64,000 bases of DNA from Ustulina deusta (GCA_023159155.1 JAJNNX010000005.1:744001-808000), one strand, 5' to 3'; shown: positions 12,834 through 26,310, counted from the first letter of the stretch. Made by a program: numbers and translations. Notes: generated from the letters alone by a model not told the origin.

Positions 12834-15038
12834 ATTTTCGTATCCCTTTTTTTTTTTTTCGGTATGTTCATTTTGTGGTTTCGATAATGCGATGGCGTTC
12901 GGCAACCTGTTGGTTTCGGGTATGAAAGTGTAACGACTATAAGCGTAGCAATAAAGTTTATATAGATATGTACAAGCGGATTACTAGACTACTAGAGGAT
13001 AGGAGGAATCGGATAGAAAGATACCCTAATAGCTGACGAGGAGGACTCAACTAGGCGCCCTTGCATTATGCATCCCTTTGACAGGACTGCTTGAAAGGTC
13101 CAACATATGGCAGACTGCCGCTCAGTTTCTTTTCTCGGAACGTTAATATATAACCAACGAGGTCTCAAGGCTTCTTCAATATTTTGATATTTTTCCACAT
13201 GGCTTTACATATCTGATTTGACATAGCCCTCAATACTTTTCATACAGTCAACTTATTACCTCTCACAGATAGATAACAAAGCCCTTGGCCGCTTAGGGTA
13301 TTCTAGGTGAATGTGGACTATAAATTGTGTAGACCTTTTTCTTTTCTTAAATTTTTTTTTTAATAAGGGACACGAAGGGTAGCTAACCGTGACGATTCTG
13401 AAAAAAAAGATAACAGTGCGTAATTTGAGATGTCGCGCTGAAAGTGATGTCCTGGGTTGCGGGCTCGACGACTTACTTGCCTTTATGCTGGTATTTAGAC
13501 GAGAGAGACCTTGTAGGTTCATATGTAGGTAGCAGCTATCTTATGAATATGAGAAAAATGTAGGAAATCAATTACTGGTTCCGTTAGGTTTCATACTGCG
13601 CCCTCTTCGTCGCTGCAACGGACATACCTACCACGTATTTTCCGAAATCCCCCCCAAAAAAGACTGTTCTAGGCCATTCCCTTGACCGGGGGTATATGAG
13701 AGGGGATGGCATGGGATGTGATGTCGTGTAACGGTGTACTTTTACCCAATCTGGTACCACATGGGCCCAGAATCACAAGACATCTCGTGATATGAGGCCG
13801 AGATGGCTTACACATGCCAACGGGGAAGAAACCGTGTATCGGGTTTTGTTTGACATCATGAGCATTATCTAGAGATGATACGTTAGATAGGCAACATTGA
13901 TAGATAAGCCGTTCACCGCGCGCAGAAATTTGATTGTGATCAGACAATGTAACGAGATAAGTAGACCGTTTCTTGTAGGCCATGCTGGTATCCGTAGGAT
14001 ACAACCAAACTCATGTCTGTCACGATATTTGAATTCGCTTTTGTGTCCTGTTCCGTCCGTATTCCTGGTGTAGTAGAACCTCGTGGCAATAATTCAGCCA
14101 GGCTCTCAAACGCTTCTTTTTCGAAGAAACCGGATCTCATTGATACTTCCCTTTCCTAGAACTTCTGGTAAGAGGAACATATTGGGTTTTCTCTGCAGGG
14201 CCCCTGGCTATTTTACCTCTTACAAAGCATTAGCACCACCAGGCAGGGCGATGGAGGTACTTCGCACGCAGAGGGAAGGGGGATTGAGGGATTTGTTTGT
14301 GCATAAGGACGCGGTCAGAGCCCTGGCTCCTGGGTATTGGAATCGATACGCTGTAGCTAGACACGAGAATGACTACTAGGCTCGGTGGCTTCATTTGGAG
14401 AATGGGCTTGCTGTCACGTTCAACCGATAAGCCAACCGGTTGAGCCATGGTCCTATTCCAAAAGGGTACAAGATTCCAAGTTGTGGCACACTTAGGATCG
14501 GTGGCTTATATTGGCAGGTCTTTTCTGGTTGGGGGCTCAACGGCCCAGTGGCTCAACGGCCTGGTCTTGTGTAGTGGTTCGTCACACTTGCTGCGTGTAA
14601 ATTTCTCAATGGGGCGGGACGAGTCTAAGGTGGCTTAGTTTATCTCCGAAATTATCGTTATCTCTAGCAAGAAGCCGGGCAGAAGAACAGTTCACAGTAA
14701 ATTCTGTAGCCCTCATGATCTCAGCCAACTTATATCATGCAGAATGGATGTTGTTTGGTAGGTACCTCGTTAGGTAGGTAGTGTGGAGTTCGGGGCTGTG
14801 CTTTTAAGCATTAAATGCAACAATCACCTAAGCTGGATACCTACCATGATTACTTGCAGGTCTCAAATGAAAGCTTAATGCAGGCATCCAATCAACCTCA
14901 ACCCGACGAAAATATTATATGTTACTATTTCACAATCAAAGTCCCTATCCTGAGATATATTAGTATTAGGTCGTCATATTTTAGACGCCCCGGAAGCTGC
15001 TGTCATTTATTGTTGCGTCAGATTTATTTTCCACCTCG
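12834..15038. other. intergenic spacer
   Basis: Begins with a T-rich 3' flank of the transporter gene (T-run at about 12847-12859). Frames at 13669-14004 and 14083-14379 have no domain signal and poor coding character. TAGGTAGGTA words appear near 14760-14780. No RNA gene or element recognised. Confidence 0.4.
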
Positions 15039-15977
15039 ATGCATACGCCCGGGCATGTGACAGGCGCAGTAGCTGCACTCGCTGCTGTCTTCGTTCTACG
15101 TCATATGATCAAGGCGCAAAGAAATAGACCCACGCGGGTTCAACTGACTGAGGAGCGTGTGCTCATCCTCGGGGCATCCAGCGGTCTCGGCCGGACGCTC
15201 GCCAAACAGTATGCTACGCGCGGTGCCAGAGTTTGCGCTGTTGCGCGACGGAGCGAGCCGCTCGTGGAATTGGCAAAAGAATGTGGCGACCGATGTCTGT
15301 CGTTTGTTGGTGACTTCACCGATGCGGCGGATATGGAGAAACTACGGGGACAGCTGCTGCGGGAATGGGACGGTCTAGACACAATGCATGTTTGCGCCGG
15401 AGTTTCTGCCGTGCAACCTGTGATGGCGTTGACCGGTATCAATTCCAGCGATGAGGACCCCGATGTCGCCGGCATTGAGCGTGCCGTCGAAATTGCACGC
15501 CGAGCAACCCAGGGCAATTTCTTCGGACCGCTCATTACCGCGATGACATTTATTCCGATGATGAAGCGTACTTCGCCTTCGCCTGCCATCTTGCTAGTCT
15601 CCTCAATCGCTGCTATCGTACCGGCGCCGACGCGGGCCCTTTACGCGGCGACGAAGGCCGCTTCTCTGTTGTTATTCCAGTCTCTCGCTATTGAGCACCC
15701 AGAGATCGCATTTACATGCATGCTGCCAGCTACGATCGAAGGGAACTTTCGGTCTTCAGCCGTTGACGCCGACCCAAGCCAGAAGACAGACGAAACGAGC
15801 AAGAAGGGCCTTAAGGTAGAATATGTCGCTAGCAGGTGTGCTGAAGCGGTGGATCAGGGGTTACGTGGCCACGTAGTGATACCTTGGATCCCTTATGCCA
15901 TCGCACACCATCTTTACTATATATGGCCGTCATTCATCGAAAGACAGGCTAGGAGAAAATATAACTTCACGGCGTGA
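15039..15977 (+). CDS. Membrane-anchored short-chain dehydrogenase/reductase
   Basis: Intronless, 312 residues. A hydrophobic N-terminal helix (residues 8-22) probably anchors it in a membrane. The Rossmann core has the cofactor motif GASSGLG at 45-51, the core segment HVCAG near 117, catalytic Ser near 188 (ILLVSSIAA) and the catalytic YAATK at 202-206. A basic residue follows the first strand (ARRSE), which suggests NADP(H) over NAD(H). The layout is close to DHRS7B-like and 3-ketosphinganine-reductase-like SDRs, but I cannot assign the substrate. A second hydrophobic stretch near the C terminus (IPYAIAHHLYYIWP) could contact the membrane. It stands alone between long spacers. Confidence 0.9.
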   Translation: MHTPGHVTGAVAALAAVFVLRHMIKAQRNRPTRVQLTEERVLILGASSGLGRTLAKQYATRGARVCAVARRSEPLVELAKECGDRCLSFVGDFTDAADMEKLRGQLLREWDGLDTMHVCAGVSAVQPVMALTGINSSDEDPDVAGIERAVEIARRATQGNFFGPLITAMTFIPMMKRTSPSPAILLVSSIAAIVPAPTRALYAATKAASLLLFQSLAIEHPEIAFTCMLPATIEGNFRSSAVDADPSQKTDETSKKGLKVEYVASRCAEAVDQGLRGHVVIPWIPYAIAHHLYYIWPSFIERQARRKYNFTA

Positions 15978-18430
15978 AAGGGAGGAAAAGAAAAAAGAAA
16001 GAGATAAAAGCTGCAGTTTTACGGTTGCATCATCACGACCCCTAATTGTAATATTCGTTGGAGCGTAGGTGACATCGGCGTCTGGTTTCTAGAAAAGGTA
16101 GATTGCTCGGCATGTTACGCTATACCCACTCATTTAACAGAAACAAGGCCAAGAAAATGCTACGGACCTAACAAGACATGTGACAGGCAGTGAGTATAGT
16201 GTATGAATGTAAATTTTTGCAGAATAGATATCGTAAGGTCTACCTAGCATCTCGCCATGTCAGTTAGTGGTGCCGCATCAGTGGGTCGAACGAGCCTCAA
16301 ATCAATTACGCATCTGGTCTGCTTTTTGACATGTGAAGGTATCCCGGGTACACAGCTCTTGACAATCTATCTACACTAATCCCTTTTTGGTGATAGGTAC
16401 ATACGGTAGGTACCTAGAGTGAAGATCCAGTTGAACGGTGGGGCTTCCTGCGTGCTAGCCTCCGACAGTGCAGTACGCACGAGAAATTACTATACCTATC
16501 AGCAGTCTCCTCTGTAATCACGACCTCATATAATCTAGGTGTGTTCAAGTGGCGAACCGGTATGTCATTACAGGGAATTGAGCCGAGGTGGTTTTTTTTT
16601 CTTTTTTTTATGTTGAAGTTCATGCCACCTACATACAGTAGGCATTCCGGAAACGAATTTTGAATCGGCACTGTATTGTATAGATACGATACATGTAGTT
16701 TAGGTAAGCGTAACGCCCATACCAGTTGATCGGCACCCTTGATTTAGACTAGTGTAGGATACAAGCCTCCCGGGGTCTGCTCCGGCCTGTATCTGCATGG
16801 TTAGTGGACGTTGATCGTTAGGTAGCCGTAAATATTGCGCCGCAAAGTTCGACTCAACGTGCTTGTCTCAGTAAGATTCCGTACTATCGACAATTTAAAC
16901 ACAAACTAGCCCAAGGGAAATACGGAATGATGCAATGCTACGCTAGATGCGGGTTCGTGATCGCTACCTACATACTGGTAGTATAGGTAGTCAGTGCTGT
17001 ATGTTGGAGGCAGCAAATAATCAAGCTGGATCAAAGCAATAACAAAGCATTTTTGCATCAAGAATGCTCAATCGAATTCGAAGAACATAAGTGAATATTG
17101 TATGATTTTATATAGCTGATCAGAAAGTGAGACTGAAGATATCTGATTCATCCACTAGTCTGGGGATGCTATTGTTCTCTATCACCTCCGGAGAAATTTG
17201 CTGCAATGCTCCCAAAATGCCATTAGACTTTCACATGCCAGAGACAGGGATAGAGATAGCAGAACCGGTGAAGTGGAGAGAGAAAGTAAGTGGGCTTGAG
17301 GCCTGTCGTTTTAGTATAGGTAGGTACTTAATTGTTGCAGGACCGTTGAATACAATTGTATCCCTGGCACGCAGGTAGTTGACTACATAGTAGGTACCTA
17401 CGTTGTTCCTCATAGCTAACCAGAAGGCACATGAAATGCATTAGAAACACATCATACGGCCTGATGATATCTTATGGCGCACAGATAGGCACTTGGAGAA
17501 CATGGCAGGTAGTACAGATTAGGGTGGGATACATCTGTATACCAAGCTTCAAGTTTGCTTGCCTACAGGGGGGACCCACTGAAGCTCCCAGTGAAGCTCG
17601 TGCTATCGAACCCCACGACAGCGTGGCCACCAAAGAGCGCCGCCGAGTTCCAGCCAATGACTTCATGGCTCGTTCAGCTTGCATATGGCCACCTGCTGTT
17701 CCACGGTTGGGCGTTTCCACTGTCACAAGTCTGTCTGGAGAGATATCAGGCCTTGTTAGATCCTCGGGTGCCTTAAAACTAGACAAGGGGGGGAAGGAAA
17801 GAGGAAGGGAAAAAAAAAAAAAAAGCACATGCCAGACAACTGTTCCAGCCAACCTAAGGGTGGAAAGATAGCACACTAGGTTAGATAACCATGCCCATTT
17901 CTCTTATAAGCTGCTTCTACCACCCTACTGCGCCGCTTCCGTTCTGAATACCTGCTACCTAGTTTGTACTCTGATTCTCACATTTTCCCTCTCCTCCTCG
18001 CACTTCAGCCACGGGATATTTCCATACCGAGGACGGCAATAAAGTAAGTCAACGGCTAATCTTCTGCTATTTCGCAATTTGTCCTGCATTCCTCTGTCCG
18101 AAATCAGTTCCCCTCCCTTTCTTCCTTTTTCCCTCTAAAGCTCCGACCCTTCGCCACGGCCCTGACACTGCCGGTCCCGTCTCCTACACATTCTCTTGTT
18201 TCTGCTGTCACACTGCCTCTGAGTTCTCGCTACTGCACATTATACACGCTTGCAGCGTTACGCCCCCATAGTAACAGCGCATGTCTGTTTCGGTGTTCTT
18301 GTTTTGACTTTCGTTAGACTTTCCGACGTGCCCGGATCTTTTCCTCATCAATAACTGACTGACGTCCCAGTCTCCCTAGAAGTGCCGAACAGCATCATTT
18401 ACGTCAAAAGTCCCACCTCTCTCATTCACC
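15978..18430. other. intergenic spacer plus CAP20 promoter and leader
   Basis: AT-rich, with scattered TAGGTA words (16400, 17320, 17395). The frames at 17127-17876 are not convincing. A 16-nt A-run lies near 17810-17825. From about 17890 to 18430 the sequence is strongly pyrimidine-rich (TCTTCCTTTTTCCCTC), typical of the leader of a highly expressed fungal gene; a leader intron is possible but not resolvable by eye. Confidence 0.45.
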
Positions 18431-19053
18431 ATGTCTCCCCAAGTGAACGGCGAGGTCCCTCCCTCATCAGCGACCCTATCGGTAAGCTTTCGAATTTTCC
18501 TCGTCAGACACCGGGCAAAACATGTTGTTGAACTGACATAACTCCGTCCCAGCACCTCAGTGGCTACCCGGTCGTCAATGATGGCATCGCTTACTTCAAG
18601 AAAAACCCTTACGGCCAAAAGTCCATAGAGCTGGGCGACTCCGCTTACCAGACCTTCGCCAAATCTATCTTGCCCTACCTCAACAAGCCGTACCAGTATG
18701 TCTCGCCCTACGTCAAGAAAGCCGATGCTATTGGCGACGATGCGCTGTCCAGGATCGATGAGCGCATTCCTGCCTTGAAGAAGCCCACAGACGAGCTGGT
18801 TTCTGACGGCAAGGCCATCGTCTACTTCCCTGTCCGCAAAGGCATGGAGACCAAGGGCCATATCGTCGATGTCTACAACTCTGAGTACAAGAAGGTTGGT
18901 GGAGATGGGTATGTGACGTCTGGCAAGGCCTTGATCTCGACTGGTCTTTTCGTCACATCGGAAGCTCTCACTTGGGTTGGTGATATCCTGCGAGCCGGCA
19001 AAGTTCACACAAAGGAAGCGGCCCATGATGCGTCTCGCCAGGCCAACAATTAA
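18431..19053 (+). CDS. CAP20: Perilipin-like lipid-droplet protein (CAP20/MPL1 family)
   Basis: Exons 18431..18481 and 18553..19053, 183 residues, the usual CAP20 length. The start has a good context (CACCATGTC). Key segments are HLSGYPVVNDGIAYFKKNPYG, SAYQTFAKSILPYLNKPY, YVKKADAIGDDALSRIDE and VFFPVRKG-like YFPVRKGMETK. The family coats lipid droplets; in Colletotrichum CAP20 is expressed in appressoria and contributes to virulence, and in Metarhizium MPL1 supports appressorium turgor. Those roles are known for the family and not shown here. The intron is 71 nt and phase 0. A long polypyrimidine leader suggests strong expression. Confidence 0.93.
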
Positions 19054-20293
19054 ATTGTACGAGATCTAAGACAGAAGTCTCTACTACACATATTGGACTT
19101 CTTCGATCCCTTTGAAGCGATTGGCCCGCCCATTACAGGGTTGGAAACTCAACCGCAGTTACCGTCAACAGGGCTACGTACGTTCGCAACATCACCCGAA
19201 GCTCAAAGGCCAGCCCGCACGGCTGTTATCGGTAGGAAGGAGTGAAGGGACGTGTCGCAACTTGATATTTGGCATTCTTCAATGGACATTTGGTTTTGGT
19301 GTTGGGCTTGTTTTCAAGCACATGCTCTCGAGTTTTTGCCGCCAAGGACGATGAGTTGAAAGCGGGCATGGATGTACATATTGGGAATACGGTCGGGCAA
19401 AGGGCTAGTAGCCATTTGTGGGTGGTGACGAGTTGTAGTGTATGAGAAAGCAAAAGACCCCATATTTCGTCACGGACCTGGGGATGAGCTGGCAGTGCGT
19501 CATACCAAAATTAGGTTGTGTAATCAGTCATTACTACCTTTACCTTTACCCTTAGAATTGCGAGTCAAAAGCATAATATTCACGCAATCACCGCGGCATG
19601 GTCTTCGCCCCATTTGATTCTTCAACAGTATCAGGTGGACTGTAAGATGACAGAGTAAAGACAGTGTCATCATCATTCGTCAACCGAATTGCATTGTGCT
19701 GTCAATTTCTGAGGCAGTATAGAGATACTATTAACACATCACCTAGGTACTTCAGTCCGTGTCCTGGGTTCGGACCTGAGTGGAGTCTTTTTCCTCCCTT
19801 GTCTGTATGTCCCTTGTGTTCGCAGCTAGGCAGATATAGGGCCTCAGATACCTAGCCTAATGATTGGGATTGTTGGCGGTTAAGCTCATCTTTTAATGTA
19901 CCTAGCTGAGAGGTGATACTGGAAGTAACTGGCACACTGGCTGTGAGAGGCATACAATAGGTAAGTACTTACCTATCTAGGTAATCTGCATAGGTAGATC
20001 AAAGGTTGATCTTGGCGGGGTAATGTATGGACAGCTGCCAACAGACCGGTCTATCAGTTGGCCTGGCAACCGCAGTCCCACGCTGTAAACATTCGCTTTG
20101 GGCACCTAACTAGAGTTTAGGTGGTATGATCGTGTCATGCGTTAATCAACTACCTACAACACCACACTACAACACCACACTACACCGCAGCGAATTCATC
20201 CCACAGCTATATTTTGTTCATCAATCGAATCAGTCTTTGACGGGCTCTTCAGCTACAATCTCGCGCGAGAGTCCTGCCAACCACAACAACAAG
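19054..20293. other. intergenic spacer
   Basis: No gene seen. Contains a short TTTACC-type run at about 19537-19552, TAGGTA words at 19960-19995, and a 13-bp tandem duplication (ACAACACCACACT) near 20156-20183 in the probable leader of the coiled-coil gene. The in-frame extension from 20126 looks like leader rather than protein. Confidence 0.4.
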
Positions 20294-22253
20294 ATGGAAG
20301 ACGCCGGGAGCGAAGTCGTCCCGGCCGGCGCAAATGCGACGCCTCTTCAGCCCATAACCCCCGACCGTGTGAACCACCAGAGCCCCATGAGTGCCTCCCT
20401 TCGGAGCAGCGTTCAGCGCGACAGCGATGTGCACGATAAGATTCGCCGGTTTAACGACTTGTCGCATCTTCCCTCTGCCGCCGCATCCATGTCGAAGCAG
20501 CTCGAACGAATGACGGCCGATGCTGCGCTCAAGCGTGCCATGATAGGCAGAGAAGAGGCAGAGAGCGAGATGCGCAGATACAGAGAAGAATCCCGGGTGC
20601 TCCGCAGACAAGTGGAGGACGGCCGCGAACGAGAGCGCAAAGTCGGCGAGAGATTAGAAACTGTCATGGTACGTCATACCACCCCTCTTCGGAGGTACCA
20701 GTTCTCGATACTGATATCGTTTGGTTTTTTTACAGGAGAACTACGGACGAGCGAAGGAAACCTATTCGCATACCCAGGCTATATGGGAGAAAGAAATCCG
20801 ACGGGCACGCAAGGAAACTTTCAAATCGCAATCATCCATCGTCAAATTACAAGAGGACCTCAAGTCCGCACGAGTCGCCTTGAGGTCGGTAGAAGAGTGC
20901 CTCGAACGGGAGAAAGAACTCAGCAAAGCACGAGAACAGGAGGCGTTCGCTGCACGCTATCAACTAGTCGACTTGCAGCAGGAGTTGGGGAAAGCCCAGG
21001 AACGCATCATATTCCTAGAAGAAGAGCGGGACGCCTTCAAAACCGTTGCCAAGATTGAAGAGGTCGCTAGAATAGCAGCCGAAGGGCGCCTGCCGTTGCC
21101 CCCGGAAGATCCTGACAGCGAATTTGCTTCCCCTAGAAAGAGTTTCGGTGGTCGAGAGTCGTTGTCGACCTTGGAGATAGTATCCTCGGCCGCAACTGAA
21201 GCTGAGATTGAGGAGCTGACGCGACTCTGGCAGTGGGAGAAACAGAGAGCAGATCGAACGCAAGATCATCTTGAATTCGTTCAGGCCGAGTCTGAGTTGC
21301 AGCGCTCCTCTAAACCCAAATCTCCTCTGCGACGAAGTACAATCACATCACCACGCAAGGAGAGAACCGATCCAATCGAGATCGTCGATCCATCAGACCT
21401 TGTGATACTGGGTAAAGACACCGAACCAAGCAAGTCCCCACCGCCTACGGAGATAGCACAGCCAGGATCCGTAGATGGTCTCGAAGTTCCTTCTGATCCA
21501 CAACCGACGGAACGTCCAACGTGCGATATTGAGGATGAACCTAAGGAACAGCTGGAGCGCAAGGAGCCTCGTCGTGGAACCATATTTGTCCCGACGGAAG
21601 GTATTTTCCGTACCATCACACAGCAAGAATTAGAGGCAATGGAGCAAAGTGACGAGGATGAGGCCACACTAGAGCCTCCTACACCTGTAGGTCTACAGCC
21701 GGATCTTCCTCGTTACGCTCGAACTCCTTCCGTCGAACCTCCCTCATTTGCTCTCATGGTTCAAGAGCGAACGTCTTTGCTCTCACTTCTCAGTGCCCCC
21801 CGCGAAAGCGAGGTAAGTCTCGCGTTCGACATTCCCTGCACAGCAGGCGACGTCTCATGCGCTATAGACGACGGCACCTCAGTAGTAGAGGCGAACGATT
21901 CCCCTGGCTTCCCTACCCAGACTGAGGCTCCGTTCGACCCGCGGCCTCACACCTCGGCCGCGTTCTACACGGTGACAACAACGACCTCAATTCCTATTCA
22001 TGATGAGAACATCAAACCACTTTCGGCTCCACTTTCCATGGCACATGATCGCACGCCATCTTTCGACGTCAATAACCCAGCTTTAACACCAACGATGACC
22101 CGCGAGCAAGCTCTGGCGCAGATAAGGGAACGGCGAGGGCGCGCTAGAAGCGCACTTCATGGCGCAATGACCCCTCGGAGACAGATGGTGACCGGCGTGA
22201 CGGATCGTAACGTGAGCGCGCCCGCCGGTCGCGCCGCGGCGGGTCGCTCTTAG
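20294..22253 (+). CDS. Coiled-coil protein of unknown function
   Basis: Exons 20294..20668 and 20736..22253, 630 residues. I start at 20294 rather than at the in-frame ATG at 20126 because the extra 56 residues are low in coding character and overlap a tandem DNA repeat. Residues about 70-250 are a long charged coiled coil (RKETFKSQSSIVKLQEDLKS, AFAARYQLVDLQQELGKAQE), followed by a short conserved-looking segment with LTRLWQWEKQRADRTQDHL. The C-terminal half is disordered, with many Ser/Thr-Pro sites, the segment RRGTIFVPTEGIFRTIT, and a basic tail RERRGRARSALHG. The composition suits a spindle, cytoskeletal or septum scaffold, but I do not recognise the family. The intron is 67 nt, phase 0, with a T-rich acceptor. 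Confidence 0.8.
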
Positions 22254-23229
22254 GTGGATGCCATCTGGCCTTTACGCTTCACGCCGCGATGATGATGCAT
22301 GGGTGAAAGGGGGTTACGATTACCGTGGCGGCTGAGGCCAATTTTGCATGTTTTTCACAAGGCAAAAAGAGGGAAAAAGGAAAAAAGGGACAAACAAAAT
22401 TTGCTCTACAGTCTCTTATAGTTGCCCACAAAAGCACGTTCATCGGGAAATTCATTTTTGCTGGCATTTCCAGGATGACATGGGAGGGGAGTTGGAGGCG
22501 TTGCATTGGGAAGTACCTTATATACACATATATGTACTCAACCCCCCCCTGATTGAGTAAGGACTCTATCTCTCTCTGCCTGCTATGGACTTTCGACATG
22601 CCCTATACGATCGCGATGTTTTTTTTTCTTTCATTCTTTTCTTCTCGTTAGGGCATTGTGATGACGACGGATGGATGGATGGATGGGTGGGTGGATGGAA
22701 GGGCGGATGGAAGTAGATAATGTGGGAGTTTGGGATTAAGCATACTAATTCCTAGTATCTTGAAAAGTAATGCAACTCGACTGTTTATTATACTGATTCA
22801 TGAGTTTTCTCATCGTTAGTTTCACGTGTCATGTGTCAAGAGAATAAATAGGGTGTTTCGTATATCGCAGCCGAGATCTCGCCAGTATGCTCATAATACA
22901 CCCCAGAATTAAGTACCCATCATCACACATGCTGGGTTCAGCCATACTGGATGGTAATAGGAAAAAGGACCGGCCGTTTATTCTATTGATTGATAGGGCT
23001 TCTGGTCCCTAGTTTCACGCTGGGTTGAACTAGGTTTCATAATAAGAGTACGTTGTCGGTCTCCCCCCCCTTTTTTTTTCTCTCGCAGGTTCCCCTTTTC
23101 AAATCGGCTGTCATAAATGCAATTACTGAAAAGGGATTGTGCGTGCCTCCCTGAGTTTGAAAAGCTCGGCCATGTAGGACACCTCGATGTTGTTATTACC
23201 CGAAGAGCGGAAGTCGTTGCATGCTATTT
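22254..23229. other. intergenic spacer with microsatellite
   Basis: Shared 3' region of two convergent genes. It holds the GGAT repeat at 22669-22698, T-runs near 22619 and 23073, and no credible gene. Confidence 0.4.
22669..22698. repeat. (GGAT)n microsatellite
   Basis: About seven GGAT units with two units degraded to GGGT, followed by a further interrupted GGAT stretch. Confidence 0.85.
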
Positions 23230-23670
23230 CTAGCGTGCGCCCATCGTCAGGACCGCTAGCCAGATCATGCAGGAGACCCCGACCAGGCCGAAGAGAGCCA
23301 GGCCGTGGACGAGGCCCGCGCACGAGCTCTCGCCGTAGTGCATGGTTGAGCTCGAGGTCGAAACCCGATTCACGTTTACTTGGCCCACGTTTCCGTGGGA
23401 GATCCTACTGAAGCTGACGCTGATGGGCATGTCTTTGTGCTTATCGTCGTGGTCTTCCATCGCTTGAGCTTGAGCTTGCCGCCGCAGTGGTCCTGTTGAG
23501 TCGCTGATGATTTCAGGCTCGTCGAACTCGTTATCCGAGGTGCTGTAATCGGCCTCTTGTCGGTTGTTGTTTCTGTATATGAGCATGGACCGATCGGGTA
23601 GGCGGCGTAGGTCGGACCATGTAGAGTCCATGTTCGCGATATTCGTCGGGCTCGTGAGATACGTTGCCAT
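23230..23670 (-). CDS. Small hypothetical protein with C-terminal membrane helix
   Basis: A single 146-codon frame on the minus strand with GC-rich third positions unlike the AT-rich surroundings, which is the main reason to believe it. Residues 1-115 are hydrophilic with an acidic stretch (DNEFDEPEII) and QAQAQ. The C terminus holds one hydrophobic segment (GLVHGLALFGLVGVSCMIWLA) ending a few residues before the stop, as in tail-anchored proteins. I recognise no family. It could also be the last exon of a longer gene, though I see no splice acceptor pressing that view. Confidence 0.5.
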   Translation of the reverse strand: MATYLTSPTNIANMDSTWSDLRRLPDRSMLIYRNNNRQEADYSTSDNEFDEPEIISDSTGPLRRQAQAQAMEDHDDKHKDMPISVSFSRISHGNVGQVNVNRVSTSSSTMHYGESSCAGLVHGLALFGLVGVSCMIWLAVLTMGAR

Positions 23671-26310
23671 AAAGAGATTTGTAGGATATTTGGTGGTCGT
23701 ATGCTTGATCGACGGGTCGATGTAGTAGTAGCAGAGTAAGTCGGCTAGGTGAGTGTGGAACGGGAGACGGCCTTCATAAGTAACAGATCAACATGTCTTT
23801 TGCTTGCTGCCTCGGGTTCGACACAGAGAAGTGTCCCGAAGGGAGGTGAAGCAAGTTTATTAAATTCAATGAAAACGCTAGAATATTTTCTATTCTATCA
23901 GAATGCGAACAATACGCCTATAATCAGCCAAGTCTACGTTATCAAGTTTGCGATTTCGGATCGTGTCACTCGAGGTATTATTCACTGCGTGACGGGTCAC
24001 GAACCCAGGGCCACGACGCTCACTGTAGAGTCACAGAGCCCCAATAACGATGCTTCGCTGTAGTACACTAGGGATGCTATGGCAGGATAGGCTGACCACA
24101 CCATGAAGGCATCGCCAGAAATAAGCCAACTTGTGTTCACAAACAACTCCTCTCGCAGCTCCCTTGCCGAAATGATCTCGCGATGCTGAGCGAGGGCCCT
24201 GCAAGCCCGCCATTCAGCCTCATCCACGTATTATGAGGTTTCATATATGCACACAATAGCACGTTCCAAGGCTCACACTCACGGAGTGCTGCCCGTATAC
24301 TCTCACCAGCACGAAGAAGAAGCTAGAATCGCGAGGGTCTACATGCAAGTACCTCATTGGATCATCGGAAAAATTACTGGCAGAAAAGGGGGGCTCATAA
24401 AATATTTCGTTTTGCTGATGCAGCAGCTTGTTTGCGAACATCCTACGCAATAACAACGACTCTTATTGCCCAGCCCTAGACGCTATGGTTAACGACGGGC
24501 TATGTCGAGGTCTCCCTAGGAGTTCGTACACGTTGTTGCACGGCAGCTGTGCGCACGCAGGGAATCCGTCCACTCGTATCGAGGACCCTATAATGGCGAG
24601 CCCCCTGCTTTATGTGCTAAGAATGGTGCCTAGGCGGCGATCTTCGTCATGTCTCCTCGGCCAGGTAATTCTGCCTAGATACATGTTGGGTCTTATTTCC
24701 TAACACTGACAACTTGACAGCACTTATCCGGCATCGAATCGACAACCGCCGTGCTTCTAAGAGTTGGAACGGCTTTGCTAGTACCATGGGAGAGAGGAGA
24801 AGCCATTGGATCCTCGAACGGTGGGTGGGATGATGCTTCGCTTGCAGAACAGTGATGACAGCAGCATAGCATGCAAGGGCGAGTCAATCAAGAAAAGAAA
24901 GTCAAGGGTCCTTCGCCTAACAGCGGCATTTAGCATCGCACATACCCTATATCCGGGCATTCAATGAGACGGGAACAGGTGGCAATGGGCTAGTGTTACG
25001 TCTGACAGGCTGCCGGCAAATTTTCGAGCCTAGTGTTCGGAATAGCACACCGAGACAAGGCAGGGTGTTTGCACATGTAGAGCTGCACGTCACAGAATGT
25101 CTAGAATATACATGGAAGTGGTCTCGTTTCCCGAGAAACCTAACATTAACATGGTATGGTTTGGTCATTTGAGATAATTTGCCCCCCTCTCCCCCCCTCA
25201 TAACTGGAACGTAGTCCTCCCTGACATACCGAAAATAAACTTATGAGCACTCCTGTAGCGCTTTTGCCGAAGTATCCATGGCGTTAAGTAGGCTTGGGCA
25301 AGCCACACAGGTGTCAGGATCTGGTTGATCCATAGGGGGCGTAAGTATTGCCTGTATTCACATTATCAGGATGTAGGGGACAGTATTATAACAATTTGTC
25401 CTCTTATACCGCACTAGCAATATTGCGATTGGGGGTATTAGATTTAAGCAGCCCCATAAGATAGCTTGCTGTTATCCTGTCAGCTATTCTGTTAGGACTG
25501 AGCTGTTGATGCAGGAATCGTTTTGGTTTGTAGGCAGTGCTTGAGAGAGCTACGGAAGGACAGTGGATGGGTAAGGTTATAATAGAACTCATTACATACA
25601 CACTTACATCATGTGGACATTTCTTCCGGTACGAGTACGAATACTTGAATTAACTTATTACTTGTCATATATATATCGAACTGCACGTATAGAAGTAGAG
25701 GGTTAGGCCCATATCTATACGTGAGGGTAGGGTTGTGGGCCTGGGTATTCTACCCACTTCATTGTCTGAGAAGTTGTGAGGTCTATGGCTGTACTAGCAA
25801 TACCTCAATCATACTACTGTCCATCACAGCCAGTAGGTAATGCTTAGCCGCTGCGCGCGTGCTCACACCGCTTGCATCTCCGATCCAAGTTCATACCTCG
25901 TGATAACAAGGCTATAAAGCCTAGAATACGTGACAGGCCAGTTAGACCACCGTATAGTACGATCTGGAGGGCACTTCAAGACCTATTATATACAGTAGGC
26001 AAGCAATAATCGAGTCACTCCCATCCCAAGAACATTAATTTATTATTTGTCCCCTTTTTTTCTTTTCGTGGCTACAGAACCACGGATCCAGAAACGATGA
26101 AGCACCGAAGATGCTACAAAGCTCTCAGCGTACCTGGTTACCCGGCTAGCTATACAGTATTATCAGCAACGATGAAAGCGCCCCGTAAATGGTGAGAACA
26201 TCAATAAACAAGCCAACCCCAACTGTCCCAGTGAAGCCCCTCACCAATTAAGTGGTATATCTAGCGCCGAACTCCAAAGCAGAAGCAGTCCTACCCTCTC
26301 TCCGCCTCCA
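23671..26310. other. intergenic spacer
   Basis: About 2.6 kb with no supported gene. Frames at 23749-24063, 24428-24703 and 24947-25201 lack coding character. AT-rich at 25600-26060 with a T-rich tract near 26045-26066. No RNA gene recognised. Confidence 0.4.

Noticed and set aside
21811..21870. Possible extra intron (GTAAGT) in the coiled-coil gene
   Set aside because: Splicing to the nearby AG sites gives introns that are too short or a frame that stops at once; read-through stays open.
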